A stretch of DNA of 64,000 nt from Terriglobales bacterium (GCA_025936825.1 JAICSO010000002.1:62001-126000); one strand, 5' to 3'; positions 1 to 11,815 are shown, counted from the first letter of the stretch. Made by a program: numbers and translations. Notes: generated by a model from the sequence alone, not told the origin.

Positions 1-527
1 TGGCCGACGAAGTGAACAAGGCACTCAAGACTTACACCGCTGCTGTTCACGGCGAGCACGGCCGGGTCTACGCTTACGAGGTCGATGGTTTCGGCAACCA
101 GCTCTTCATGGATGACGCCAACGTCCCCAGCCTGCTTTCGCTGCCATACCTGGGTTGCGCTGCGGCGACCGATCCCACTTACCAGAACACACGCCGCTTT
201 ATTCTGAGCAGTGATAATCCTTATTTCTTTAAAGGCAAAGCTGCAGAGGGAATTGGCGGGCCACACGTTGGGTTGGGCATGATCTGGCCACTTTCGATCA
301 TCATGCGCGGCCTGACCTCGACCGACGAAACCGAAATTAGTGCGTGTCTAACCACGCTAGTCCGCACTCACGCCGGCACAGGCTTCATGCACGAGTCTTT
401 CAACAAGGACGACCCGAGCAAGTTCACACGAGCCTGGTTTGCCTGGGCCAACGCACTGTTCGGGGAATTCGTTCTTAAAGTCCTTCACGAGCACCCGCAG
501 ATGCTCAAGGGTATAGCTCAGTCGTAA
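1..527 (+). CDS. GH125 exo-alpha-mannosidase, C-terminal part (5' end outside window)
   Basis: This is the C-terminal ~174 residues of a longer protein; the reading frame is open to the left edge, and the GTG at 12 is only the first start-like codon inside the window. The segment has the GH125 (formerly DUF1237) look: YEVDGFGNQLFMDDANVPSL, then YFFKGKAAEGIGGPH, then MHESFNKDDP followed by FTRAWFAWANALFGE. Known for the family: metal-independent exo-acting alpha-1,6-mannosidases that trim mannans or N-glycans. Whether it is exported cannot be judged because the N-terminus is missing. A mannose-related function would fit the beta-mannan cluster at 23-27 kb, but the two are far apart, so this is only suggestive. 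Confidence 0.85.
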   Translation, partial: ADEVNKALKTYTAAVHGEHGRVYAYEVDGFGNQLFMDDANVPSLLSLPYLGCAAATDPTYQNTRRFILSSDNPYFFKGKAAEGIGGPHVGLGMIWPLSIIMRGLTSTDETEISACLTTLVRTHAGTGFMHESFNKDDPSKFTRAWFAWANALFGEFVLKVLHEHPQMLKGIAQS

Positions 528-692
528 GCAAAGTTCGTGCATACGACGTGCGACGCCCGACCTTAGGCCGCGACGTACGACGAAATTCGGCCCTCTTTTC
601 CACACGCTCTTCCTTACTTTTCTGCTCCACTCTGCCTTCCCCTCACTGCGCAACCCTGCTAAAATCTATAAAATCCACTCCCCGGAGATCCA

Positions 693-1823
693 ATGCAGGC
701 TATCCTTGCGCTGGAAGACCGTCGCGTCTTCCGAGGCAAAGGCTACGGCGCCAAAGGCGAATGCTACGGCGAGGTCGTTTTTAACACTTCCATAACCGGC
801 TACCAGGAAATTTTCACCGACCCTTCCTACGCCGGTCAGATCGTCGTTCTAACCAATCCTCAAATCGGAAACTACGGCACCAACGCGGAAGACAACGAGG
901 CCACCCGTCCGTACATTGAAGGCCTCATCGTGCGCGAGTTTTCGAAAGTCAGCTCCAACTGGCGCTCGCAGCAGGTTGCGGAAGAGTATCTCGAGCAATT
1001 CAAGATCCCCGTCCTTGCCGACATCGACACGCGCGCGCTCGTCCGCCATCTGCGCGACAACGGCGTGATGCGCGGCGTGATCTCGACGATGGAGACCGAC
1101 GTCGACAAGCTGGTCGCAAAGGCCCGCTCCATTCCGAAGATGGACGGCACCGATCTCGCTAAAGTGGTCACCACCAACCGTCCTTATGTCTGGGACGTAG
1201 GCGAGCGCTCGCACGAGCCGGTCGAAGTTGTCGGCGTAAAGGATCAGCCGGAGCGCTTTCATGTAGTGGCTTATGATTTTGGCATTAAGCAGAACATTCT
1301 GCGTAAGTTACGCAGCGAGGGATGCAAAGTGACAGTCGTCCCGGCGCAGACCCCTGCGGAAGACGTTCTCGCGCTGAAGCCGAACGGAGTGTTCCTCTCG
1401 AACGGTCCGGGCGATCCCGAGCCCTGCACGTACGCGGTCGACAACATCCGCCGCCTCATGGGACGCCAGCCAATCTTCGGCATCTGCCTCGGCCACCAAC
1501 TCACGGGACTCGCGCTCGGCGGCAAGACTTTCAAGCTGAAGTTCGGGCATCACGGCGGCAATCATCCGGTGAAGCAGCTGAACACCGGCAAGATCGAGAT
1601 CACCGCGCACAACCATAACTTCGCCGTCGATCCCGACTCGCTTCCGCAGTCCGAAGTCGAGCTGACGCACATGGACCTGAACGACTCGACGCTCGAAGGC
1701 CTGCGCCACCGCAATATGCCGCTGTTCAGCGTGCAGTATCACCCGGAAGCCGCTCCCGGCCCCCACGACTCGCATTACTTGTTCAAAGACTTTGTGAAGA
1801 TGATGGAGGAGTGGAAGGGGTGA
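693..1823 (+). CDS. carA: Carbamoyl-phosphate synthase small (glutaminase) subunit
   Basis: Hydrolyses glutamine and channels ammonia to CarB for carbamoyl phosphate, feeding pyrimidine and arginine synthesis. The 376-residue length matches the family. The N-terminal half has the CPSase small-chain fold (LALEDRRVFRGKGYGAKGE, NTSITGYQEIFTDPSYAGQI). The C-terminal class I amidotransferase domain shows FLSNGPGDPEPC, the nucleophile motif GICLGHQ (Cys about residue 265) and FSVQYHPEAAPGPHD carrying the His and Glu of the triad. A GGAG at 684-687 precedes the ATG. The large subunit lies 1.3 kb downstream rather than adjacent, because a small secreted-protein gene and a repeat island intervene. Confidence 0.97.
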   Translation: MQAILALEDRRVFRGKGYGAKGECYGEVVFNTSITGYQEIFTDPSYAGQIVVLTNPQIGNYGTNAEDNEATRPYIEGLIVREFSKVSSNWRSQQVAEEYLEQFKIPVLADIDTRALVRHLRDNGVMRGVISTMETDVDKLVAKARSIPKMDGTDLAKVVTTNRPYVWDVGERSHEPVEVVGVKDQPERFHVVAYDFGIKQNILRKLRSEGCKVTVVPAQTPAEDVLALKPNGVFLSNGPGDPEPCTYAVDNIRRLMGRQPIFGICLGHQLTGLALGGKTFKLKFGHHGGNHPVKQLNTGKIEITAHNHNFAVDPDSLPQSEVELTHMDLNDSTLEGLRHRNMPLFSVQYHPEAAPGPHDSHYLFKDFVKMMEEWKG

Positions 1824-2236
1824 AGAAACTACTTATCATTCTTACCCTAGCAGGTCTGATAATTCCCGTCCGCGTTTGGTCAAATACGTGTGTCGCGGGA
1901 AAGCCGATGAAGATTTCGGGAGCATTGTGTGGCCGGGTGATTGACCCGACGGGTGCAGTTGTCCCGGACGCGGGTCTGCGCATAGTTGACACTTCGGGAA
2001 AGCCCATTGCCGACGCAAAGGCCAACTCAAATGGCGATTTCCGGTTTCCGCAAATCTCAGCAGGACAATACAGGTTGACCACGACCTCAGAGGCATGGCG
2101 AATTCAGTTCGGGGGATTTCAAGTAACCCGCGCGGCCTCGAAATGCCGAAAGCCCGTTACCGTCCGACTTGGAATCATGTCGTGCCAGGGAGACATAGAA
2201 AAGAAACGGCCTCATCATTTCGTTCTGCCGCACTGA
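1820..2236 (+). CDS. Small secreted protein with carboxypeptidase-regulatory-like domain
   Basis: About 138 residues. The GTG at 1820 is preferred: it overlaps the carA stop in a GTGA junction and has GGAGG (1806-1810) about nine bases upstream, so translation is probably coupled to carA. Residues 1-21 form a signal peptide (KKLLIILTLAGLIIP). The next ~80 residues match the CarboxypepD-regulatory beta-sandwich: CGRVIDPTGAVVPDAGLRIV, then NGDFRFPQISAGQYRLTT. Such domains cap extracellular receptors and lipoproteins in Acidobacteriota. Four cysteines beyond the signal suggest an oxidised periplasmic or surface location. No enzymatic role can be assigned. Its placement inside the carAB locus is unusual. 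Confidence 0.75.
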   Translation: MKKLLIILTLAGLIIPVRVWSNTCVAGKPMKISGALCGRVIDPTGAVVPDAGLRIVDTSGKPIADAKANSNGDFRFPQISAGQYRLTTTSEAWRIQFGGFQVTRAASKCRKPVTVRLGIMSCQGDIEKKRPHHFVLPH

Positions 2237-2301
2237 GGATAGATGTATATCAGTGTGGAGGCACAGCACTCTCGAGATACGATCGAAAATGAAAACAACT
2301 C

Positions 2302-2486
2302 TGTCATCCCGAGCGAAGAAGATCGTCCCGGCAAGCCGGGACGATCTTCACAGTCGAGGGACCTGCTGTTGGCCGGTGCTGCCGGTGGCTCATAAGTGAA
2401 ACGGTCTCGGTGGCGCAAGCGAACAGCATGTCCCTCCACGCGCGAATTGATCAGCGAAGCTGATCAATTCTTGGTCCGGGTGACAA
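2302..2486. repeat. H4 repeat copy 1 (TGTCATCC-type, hairpin-bearing)
   Basis: Begins TGTCATCCCGAGCG and ends CCGGGTGACAA, forming imperfect terminal inverted repeats, with an inner pair GAGGGACCTGCTG / CAGCATGTCCCTC. Nested in the left half is a perfect 15-bp hairpin (2318-2332 with 2335-2349, loop AA). In the right half is a perfect 12-bp hairpin GAATTGATCAGC (2444-2455 with 2459-2470). No ORF. Together with the flanks it accounts for the non-coding stretch 2237-2539. Confidence 0.8.
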
Positions 2487-2539
2487 TGAAGTTTAGTTGG
2501 GATGACGGTGAATGGTTTGAGTTGATGTTGAGGTAAGCA

Positions 2540-2864
2540 ATGCGCTACGAGCGTCATTACTTTGTGTACATGATCGCGAGCATCTCGCGCGTTCTATACA
2601 CAGGAATGACGAGCAATCTGCATAAACGAGTTTGGGAGCACAAGAACGGCGTTTTCGAGGGATTCAGCAAGCATTACAAATGTCACCGATTGGTCTGGTA
2701 CGAATTCGTACGATGATGTGGCCAACGCAATTGATCGCGAAAAGCAGCTGAAACGCTGGAACAGAACCAAGAAAGAATGGCTGATCGCAATGAAGAACCC
2801 GACGTGGGAAGATTTGGCCGCGGAGTGGTATCCGGAGCATCGAGCGAAAGCGATTGCCTCATAG
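2540..2864 (+). pseudogene. GIY-YIG nuclease-domain gene (COG2827 type), frameshifted
   Basis: The ATG at 2540 opens a 58-codon frame (MRYERHYFVYMIAS, VLYTGMTSNLHKRVWEHKNG, FSKHYKCHRLVWYEF) ending in TGA at 2714-2716. One extra base at about 2708 moves the continuation into another frame (2709-2864): YDDVANAIDREKQLKRWNRT, then KKEWLIAMKNPTWEDLAAEW. The joined product would be a typical ~107-residue single-domain GIY-YIG protein with FVYMIAS (degenerate GIY), LYTGMT (YIG), the Arg of KRVWEH and the catalytic Glu in IDREKQLK. The gene is broken in this sequence; a sequencing or assembly error is the alternative. It lies between two direct copies of the H4 repeat. Confidence 0.85.
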
Positions 2865-2886
2865 ATGTGAGGCTAACTCCCAACTC

Positions 2887-3031
2887 TGTCATCCCGAGCG
2901 GAGCAATCGTTTGCGAAGCGAACGATGCGGAGTCGAGGGACCTGCTGTTTGCTTGGAGCGGCAGTAAAGCAGGTCCCTCCACGCGTGAATTGATCAGGCA
3001 AGCTGATCAATTCACTTGGTCGGGATGACAA
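2887..3031. repeat. H4 repeat copy 2
   Basis: Same orientation and layout as the copy at 2302-2486: TGTCATCCCGAGCG at the left, CGGGATGACA at the right, inner arms GAGGGACCTGCTG / AGCAGGTCCCTCC. The right-hand hairpin is nearly identical to copy 1 (GAATTGATCAG at 2987-2997 with CTGATCAATTC at 3003-3013). The left-hand hairpin is different (ATCGTTTGC / GCGAACGAT, one T:G pair). It lies between the GIY-YIG remnant and carB. Confidence 0.8.
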
Positions 3032-3072
3032 GGAAATTGAGAAGAAACAAAAGCTGAAAGCATGAGGGTTTT

Positions 3073-3104
3073 ACTAGCAACTAATCACTAGCAACTAGCA
3101 ACTA
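3073..3104. repeat. Short-word repeat (CTAGCAACT units) before carB
   Basis: Three near-tandem units of ACTAGCAACT end two to four bases before the carB start, where a ribosome binding site would normally be; no clear Shine-Dalgarno is visible. The same word occurs, in inverted arrangement, at 49043-49124 upstream of aceF. Confidence 0.6.
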
Positions 3105-3107
3105 CAC

Positions 3108-6452
<3,345 letters not shown>

Positions 6453-6594
6453 GCTTGCGGATCATCGAAGAAGTTTTCTGGTAGCAGTTCTATAGATTCC
6501 TTTGGCGAAGATTACTAACTGCCAGGATCCCCACATCGCTACTTGGTCTCGTCAACCCAGAGTCTCTGGACATATGGAGCTTCCGTTGTAGCCT

Positions 6595-8343
6595 TCATCG
6601 TTTTGCTGCCGAGAGCTGCGCGACCTTTGTGGCAATAGGTCTTTTCGGTGCTGGCCCGTAGGGACGCGATGCGACCACGCCTTTGCCTTCCTGCACGGTC
6701 ACGGTCTCGCCAGCGTTGATGTTGGACAGTTTGTCCACTTGCCCGCTGGGCCATTGGATCTCAACCGCGTCGGCTTTGCCGGCACGCCCTAGCCCAAAGG
6801 TTGCGACCAGTTCGCTTTGCGACAGGTAACTTGATCCGCTGCGCAGCATCTTCCACTGCTTGTCGGCACTGGAGGTCACAGTGATCACCGAGCCAATGCC
6901 ATCGCGATTTGACTTCGTTCCCACCAGCTTGATGCGCAGGCTGTGGTTGGTGACGCCCTCGTTGTGGAAGAGGTAAGCGCGGCCGCCATTCGTGGTCATC
7001 AGTACATCGAGCACACCTTCGTTGAATATGTCCGCGTAAGCCGCGCCCCGCGCGACCTTCGCCGAAGAAAAGGCGCTGCCCAGTGATTGCGTGACTTCCT
7101 GGAATTTGCCTTTGCCCAGATTGCGAAACAAATGCGGCGGTTCGGCGTAGCTCACGCGCTTTTGCACCTTCTCGATCTGGTCTTCAATGTGTCCGTCGGC
7201 GACCAGGATGTCGGGCCAGCCATCGTTGTCGTAATCGAAGAAGAAACAGCCAAAGCCCAACGTGATGAGCGTGGAGCGGCCGATCTCGGAACTCGGCGCC
7301 TCGTCCACAAACAGCCCGTTGCCCTCGTTGTGGTAGAGCGAGACCATCTGGTTGGCAAAATTCGTGATAAGCAGACTGGGACGCCCGGAGCGATCGTAAT
7401 CGGCGGCATCGACCCCCATCCCGGCGCGAGCTACGCCGTCTTCGCTGAAAGCGATTCCCGCAGGGACGGCTTTCTCTTCAAACGTTCCGTCCTTCTTGTT
7501 CAGGTAAAGCTTGTTTGGCTGCGTGTCATTGGCCAGGACGATGTCAGGCCAGCCGTCGCCGTTGTAGTCGAGGACCGCGATTCCCAGCGACTTTGACGTG
7601 TTGTCGAAGAAGTGCGCCTTCTGGGTTGCGTCTTCAAACGTGCCATTGCCGAGGTTGTGCCAGAGCCGCGCGGTTGCACCTTTGTAGGATTCGGGCGTGC
7701 AGTACGATTTGCGCGTGCCGTCGAGCGTGCAGAACAGGTCGCCCTGCAACGACCACTGGACGTAATTTGCGACCACGAGATCGAGCTTGCCGTCGCGGTC
7801 ATAATCGACCCATGCGGCACCAGTCGAGAACTCCGTCGGTCCCCACATGCCAGCGTTTCTGGTGACATCTGTGAACGTGCCGTTCCCATTGTTGCGGAAC
7901 AGATGGTTTTGTCCCATCGTGGTAATGAACAGATCGTCGTAGCCGTCGTTGTCGTAATCACCTACGGCGATGCCCATGCCCATCATCGGCACCGCAAGCC
8001 CCGCCTTGCGAGTGGCATCGGTAAACGTGCCGTCGTGATTGTTGTGATACAGCTTCGGCGTCGTGACCGGACCGGGATGTCCGGGCCAATTCTCGCCATT
8101 CACGATCAGGATGTCGGGCCAGCCATCATTGTCGTAATCAATGAATGCGCATCCGGGACCCATGGTCTCGGGGAGATATTTCTTTCCAAACGCACCGTTG
8201 TTATGGGTGTAGCGGATGCCGGCCTGAGCGGTGATGTCGCGGAAGGTGATGGTCTGGGCGGAGGCGGCGACCGAAAGCAGAGCGGCGATCGTAGAAACTG
8301 CAAAGAACCGGACTGAGCGGGCGAGTGCCGAACATCCGCCCAT
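6595..8343 (-). CDS. FG-GAP repeat / ASPIC-UnbV (CRTAC1-like) secreted protein
   Basis: About 582 residues from the ATG at 8343, which gives a signal peptide (RFFAVSTIAALLSVAASAQT). The frame stays open to an ATG at 8670, but the extra 109 codons are entirely hairpin repeat sequence, so the shorter start is preferred. The body holds repeated FG-GAP/VCBS units, each with a calcium-type loop such as DYDNDGWPDILIVNG, DYDNDGYDDLFITT, DYDRDGKLDLVVAN and DYNGDGWPDIVLAN, separated by LYHNNHDGTF or HLFRNNGNGTF. This predicts an extracellular beta-propeller. The C-terminus is an ASPIC/UnbV domain (GIGSVITVTSSADKQ, VEIQWPSGQVDKL). It follows the multiheme cytochrome/TPR gene on the same strand. Catalytic function is unknown. 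Confidence 0.85.
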   Translation of the reverse strand: MGGCSALARSVRFFAVSTIAALLSVAASAQTITFRDITAQAGIRYTHNNGAFGKKYLPETMGPGCAFIDYDNDGWPDILIVNGENWPGHPGPVTTPKLYHNNHDGTFTDATRKAGLAVPMMGMGIAVGDYDNDGYDDLFITTMGQNHLFRNNGNGTFTDVTRNAGMWGPTEFSTGAAWVDYDRDGKLDLVVANYVQWSLQGDLFCTLDGTRKSYCTPESYKGATARLWHNLGNGTFEDATQKAHFFDNTSKSLGIAVLDYNGDGWPDIVLANDTQPNKLYLNKKDGTFEEKAVPAGIAFSEDGVARAGMGVDAADYDRSGRPSLLITNFANQMVSLYHNEGNGLFVDEAPSSEIGRSTLITLGFGCFFFDYDNDGWPDILVADGHIEDQIEKVQKRVSYAEPPHLFRNLGKGKFQEVTQSLGSAFSSAKVARGAAYADIFNEGVLDVLMTTNGGRAYLFHNEGVTNHSLRIKLVGTKSNRDGIGSVITVTSSADKQWKMLRSGSSYLSQSELVATFGLGRAGKADAVEIQWPSGQVDKLSNINAGETVTVQEGKGVVASRPYGPAPKRPIATKVAQLSAAKR

Positions 8344-8365
8344 TGAAACAACAAGACCCTTGCCA

Positions 8366-8444
8366 GTCCCAAAGGGACGATCAAGCTTAACCCAGCGCGG
8401 AAGCGCTGGGAAAGAGAACAAAACGGACTGAGTCCCGTGGGGAC
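8366..8444 (+). repeat. H2 composite hairpin repeat, copy 1
   Basis: Three hairpins in a row: GTCCC AAA GGGAC (8366-8378), CCCAGCGC GGAA GCGCTGGG (8391-8410) and GTCCC GTG GGGAC (8432-8444). It is head-to-head with copy 2. Compared with the copies at 8477, 56961 and 61160, the middle stem differs in sequence but remains fully paired. Confidence 0.75.
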
Positions 8445-8476
8445 GGTCGACCGTAAAATTCCAGACGGTCCGTTCT

Positions 8477-8565
8477 GTGCCGTCCCTCCGGGACTCGGAT
8501 CGAAAAGGAATCAGCTTCCCAGCACTCCCGTGCTGGGCTAAGCTGGTTCGCCCCTGCGGGGCTTG
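8477..8565 (-). repeat. H2 composite hairpin repeat, copy 2
   Basis: Read on the minus strand: GCCCC GCA GGGGC (8562-8550), CCCAGCAC GGGA GTGCTGGG (8537-8518), a spacer of about 23 bases, then GTCCC GGA GGGAC followed by GGCAC (8494-8478). The order and spacing match the copy at 61160-61247. Confidence 0.8.
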
Positions 8566-8622
8566 AGGCGGAGTCGATGCGTTCGCAGCGACTCCCTCAG
8601 GATAATCTTCTGAAAGTGATCC

Positions 8623-8642
8623 GGCACGGCTGAAGCCGTGCC
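8623..8642. repeat. Perfect hairpin GGCACGGC/GCCGTGCC
   Basis: Eight-base-pair stem with TGAA loop between the two convergent repeat copies and the cytochrome/TPR gene. With the H2 copies it fills the non-coding stretch 8344-8669. No gene is visible there apart from the repeat-derived N-terminal extension of the FG-GAP reading frame. Confidence 0.7.
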
Positions 8643-8669
8643 CCGATACAACCAGGTCACAAGACTGCA

Positions 8670-11654
8670 TTAATTCATTGCTCCGTTGGATTGGGTGCTG
8701 GAGGGTTTCGCCGCCGCGGACCTGCGCTCCGCCGGACCCGTTCGACTCCCTCGCACTACTCGGTCGCTCAGGGCAGGCTGGGCCGTTGCTCGACGATTCT
8801 CGTTCCGACGGGCGAGGGCGCCCGTCCCTCCATCGCCAATGCCGGCGCTCGCTGCCTTCAACTGCGCCAGCGGTACCGACACATGCTCATGGATTGCCTG
8901 CCGCTCGTTGTTATCGTCAGGATGCGCCTGTCGATACGCCCCGGTGATCGTCTGCGATGCCTCGTCTGCCTTGAACCGCAAATACCGCACCTGATGATCG
9001 TGCGCATCCTTCTCGTCGCCGAGCCCGTTGTAGCAAAGCATCAGGTTGTAATGTGCTTGCAGGTCCTCGGGATCGATCCCCAGCACGGAATTCAATGCCT
9101 TCACCGCATCCGCAAATTTTCGCTGCAGGAAGAGCACCCTGCCAAGATCGTTGAGAACGACGCGGTCGCGGGGATACTGCTTCAGAACGATGTGCAGTTC
9201 GTTCTCCGCGCCATTGTAATTTCCATCGCTGCGCAGCACCCGAGCATAGAAGTAATGAGCACGCGCCAGATCCGGACTGATCTGCAACGCCTTCTGCAAC
9301 ACGGTGCGCGCCCGTTCCATGTCGCCTTCCTGCACTGCCGCGCGGCCAATGTTCACCCATCCGTCGGGATTCTTCGGATCGATCTCCGTAACCTTCTGAA
9401 ATGCAGCCTCGGCGCCTTTGAGATCGCCCTGCAATAACAGGCCGATTCCGTAGTCATTCCAGCGCTGCCAATCCTCTGGGTGAAGTTCCGTCTTGGGCTG
9501 CGTCGCCGGAACATTGCGTCCGGCAACATTCAGCGTGACCTCGTTTTCTGCGAGCGCCACAATCGGCAGATCAGGGATTTTCTCTTCCTTTGCGGAAACG
9601 CCCTTCAACGACCCATTGAACACATAATGAGTGTCATCGTAGTTGGGAGCGACGGGCGAAGCGGGTCTTGCCGGATCAGGTACGCCGCCAAACGCAAACT
9701 GCGTGTTCCACCACATGAATTTGCGGTAGCACAGGCGCGCATGCAGCGTGATCTTGTTGCCGGCATTTTCAGGAATGTGCATTCGGAAATGCACGGTATC
9801 GGCCGCGCCGGGCGGGATCAGGCGAACATAAACGGTTGCACGAGTTGACCACGCGTTCCGCTTGTTGACCATGTTGCCGTGCTCGTCAATCTGAAGTGAG
9901 CGATAGAAGTGCGCTCCGGGCTCAACCGGGCCTTTACCGTTGTCCTCGGCTATGCCGCTCCAAAAGATGACCTGGCCTTTGTCGTCGGTGGCCTTCAGTT
10001 CAAGCCATGTGTCGTACGCATCGACCGTCCCACCGGGGAAGAAGTGGCCGATCTTCTTCGTACGCACCACAACATCGACGCGCTCGGTATCGCCACGACG
10101 CAAAACCGGTTGAACGCGATCGAGTGGAGCGGTAATCGGTGAAGCTTCGGTCGTCGCCGCCTGAATCTTTGATTCTGCCTCTTCGCCGACCGCAAACGTC
10201 GTTTGAATATCCGACTGCGGCGAAGCTATGGCTTTGCCTTGGGCTGCGTCAGGCGAGATCGCGAAAATATCGACGCTTAAAATCCCGTTCTTCAGGAAGT
10301 CCTCGGTCAGTTTGAGCTGGTCGGCGTCTTCATTCGCGGTCGGCACGGCGGTGTTCGCAGCAGGGAAGCGATGCGAGTGCACCAACCCATTCACATTCCC
10401 CATGTCTGCGGAATGCGTGAGCGGCATATGGCAGTCAGCGCACTGTTGCGGGGCCTTTGGATAGTAGAAGGAACGCGCGCCTTGCCCGGAGATGCCGCTG
10501 GCCTGCCAATTGTCGTACTCGTTGAAGCCGCGAATCCAGCGATAGCTGTTTACCGGAACATCGAGATGGACCTTGTGGCAGCTCGAGCAAAACTCCGGTG
10601 TCTCATTGCGCATGAACGGCTTCAGGAAGACGCGCCGGTGGGGCTCCGGATTCAGCTTCACCAAAAAATCATGCAGCGTGCGCACAATCGGATTCTTGCT
10701 GGCGGCGAGTTCGTGCAGCTTCGGGTATTCCAGATAGAAATCTGCCTGCCCCATCGTGCTCTTCACCTTGGCGATGGAGTGGCACATCATGCAGCCCAAT
10801 CCAGCCTGCGATTCCGGCCGATGCACAATCTGCTTGATCGGCGTGTCCATCAGGCCGCTGTAGAGCACTGCCGGATCGTGGCACCCGCCGCACCACTTAG
10901 AGGGCTTGGTGCCGATGCGATCCTGCATATACTCAATGCTCTTGCGATACCACTGGTTGTTAAACGAAGAGAAGTGGTGCGCGGAACTCTGCCACTGCTT
11001 GTAGATGTCGGCATGGCATCGCTGACAGGAGTCCGATTCCATGAAGAATTTGCTGGGGATCTTCTGTTTCCCATAAACCTGCGCGGAACTGGGGAAGAAA
11101 TCACCTTGGGGTCCGTCGCCTTCGTTGTCCATAGACTCCGGCGAGTCGGAAGGATTATGGATGCGCAACGAATTCTGCCAACGCGCATTGCGCGAGTAAT
11201 AACCGGCCCACGCGAGTCCTGCCAGAGCGACTCCGCAGATCGAATAACGAAGAACTGCGCGCCCGAATCCCGGCGAGAGCCAGCCACGCTGGCCTGCGCA
11301 ATCGGCAAACAGCAGTCCGCACGCCACCAGCGCCAGGACTATATGAAGATAGAGCCAGTTCCATTCGGAGCGCGACGTTCCGACTTTGATCAGTGCGAGG
11401 CCAATGCCGGCGGAGATCAAAAGAAGAACCCATCCCAACCGTGCCATCCACGTGCTTCGGCGGAGCAAGGCGAACAAGAGCACGAGCAGATAAACACTCG
11501 CAATCAGCCCGACAAGAGCGTGAACCAACACCACTCCCGCATATATAACGTTCGGCTGCGGGAGTGCGTAGAGGTAGACGGCAGAAACGAACAGAAAAAT
11601 AAGCATCGGCGCCAAAAGACGTCGACCGAAAAGGGACTTGAACCTGGGGGTCAT
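8670..11654 (-). CDS. Membrane-anchored five-heme cytochrome c with TPR repeats
   Basis: About 994 residues from the ATG at 11654, which has GGAG three bases upstream; a TTG at 11696 is possible. The N-terminus has four or five membrane segments (LAPMLIFLFVSAVYLYAL, then VIYAGVVLVHALVGLIASVY). A periplasmic domain follows with five CxxCH heme-binding motifs: CQRCH, CGGCH, CMMCH, CSSCH and CADCH. Further on there are three to four TPR units (ALQISPDLARAHYFYARVLR and neighbours). The last ~50 residues (from about AGIGDGGTGALARR) are encoded by repeat DNA, including an H1 hairpin at 8807-8826. Inferred role: electron-transfer or cytochrome c554-like protein working with the downstream FG-GAP protein, whose ORF could overlap its stop in TAATG. 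Confidence 0.85.
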   Translation of the reverse strand: MTPRFKSLFGRRLLAPMLIFLFVSAVYLYALPQPNVIYAGVVLVHALVGLIASVYLLVLLFALLRRSTWMARLGWVLLLISAGIGLALIKVGTSRSEWNWLYLHIVLALVACGLLFADCAGQRGWLSPGFGRAVLRYSICGVALAGLAWAGYYSRNARWQNSLRIHNPSDSPESMDNEGDGPQGDFFPSSAQVYGKQKIPSKFFMESDSCQRCHADIYKQWQSSAHHFSSFNNQWYRKSIEYMQDRIGTKPSKWCGGCHDPAVLYSGLMDTPIKQIVHRPESQAGLGCMMCHSIAKVKSTMGQADFYLEYPKLHELAASKNPIVRTLHDFLVKLNPEPHRRVFLKPFMRNETPEFCSSCHKVHLDVPVNSYRWIRGFNEYDNWQASGISGQGARSFYYPKAPQQCADCHMPLTHSADMGNVNGLVHSHRFPAANTAVPTANEDADQLKLTEDFLKNGILSVDIFAISPDAAQGKAIASPQSDIQTTFAVGEEAESKIQAATTEASPITAPLDRVQPVLRRGDTERVDVVVRTKKIGHFFPGGTVDAYDTWLELKATDDKGQVIFWSGIAEDNGKGPVEPGAHFYRSLQIDEHGNMVNKRNAWSTRATVYVRLIPPGAADTVHFRMHIPENAGNKITLHARLCYRKFMWWNTQFAFGGVPDPARPASPVAPNYDDTHYVFNGSLKGVSAKEEKIPDLPIVALAENEVTLNVAGRNVPATQPKTELHPEDWQRWNDYGIGLLLQGDLKGAEAAFQKVTEIDPKNPDGWVNIGRAAVQEGDMERARTVLQKALQISPDLARAHYFYARVLRSDGNYNGAENELHIVLKQYPRDRVVLNDLGRVLFLQRKFADAVKALNSVLGIDPEDLQAHYNLMLCYNGLGDEKDAHDHQVRYLRFKADEASQTITGAYRQAHPDDNNERQAIHEHVSVPLAQLKAASAGIGDGGTGALARRNENRRATAQPALSDRVVRGSRTGPAERRSAAAKPSSTQSNGAMN
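8807..8826. repeat. H1 hairpin repeat in the 3' end of the cytochrome/TPR gene
   Basis: GACGGGCG AGGG CGCCCGTC, an eight-base-pair perfect stem. The 20 bases are identical to those at 14451-14470. On the coding (minus) strand it is translated in frame as part of GGTGALARR near the C-terminus. Confidence 0.85.
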
Positions 11655-11815
11655 TTCTCCGGCTGGCGGGCGGCCCACGAGTGCCGTGCGCACCAACTAG
11701 GCTAAATTCCGCAACAACTTGGCGAAATAGTATAAAAACATTACCCCAGAGAAGCTGGTCATCATTCGCTGAAGGGAATTTCTTCCGAGTGCCGCCGAGT
11801 CGTTGTCCGCCCGGC

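Noticed and set aside
2302-3031. CRISPR-like or insertion-sequence interpretation of the repeat island
   Set aside because: There are no regular spacers, no transposase and no target-site duplication that I can identify.
10371-11705. 444-codon open frame on the plus strand
   Set aside because: Antisense to the cytochrome/TPR gene, whose heme motifs and membrane segments are unambiguous.
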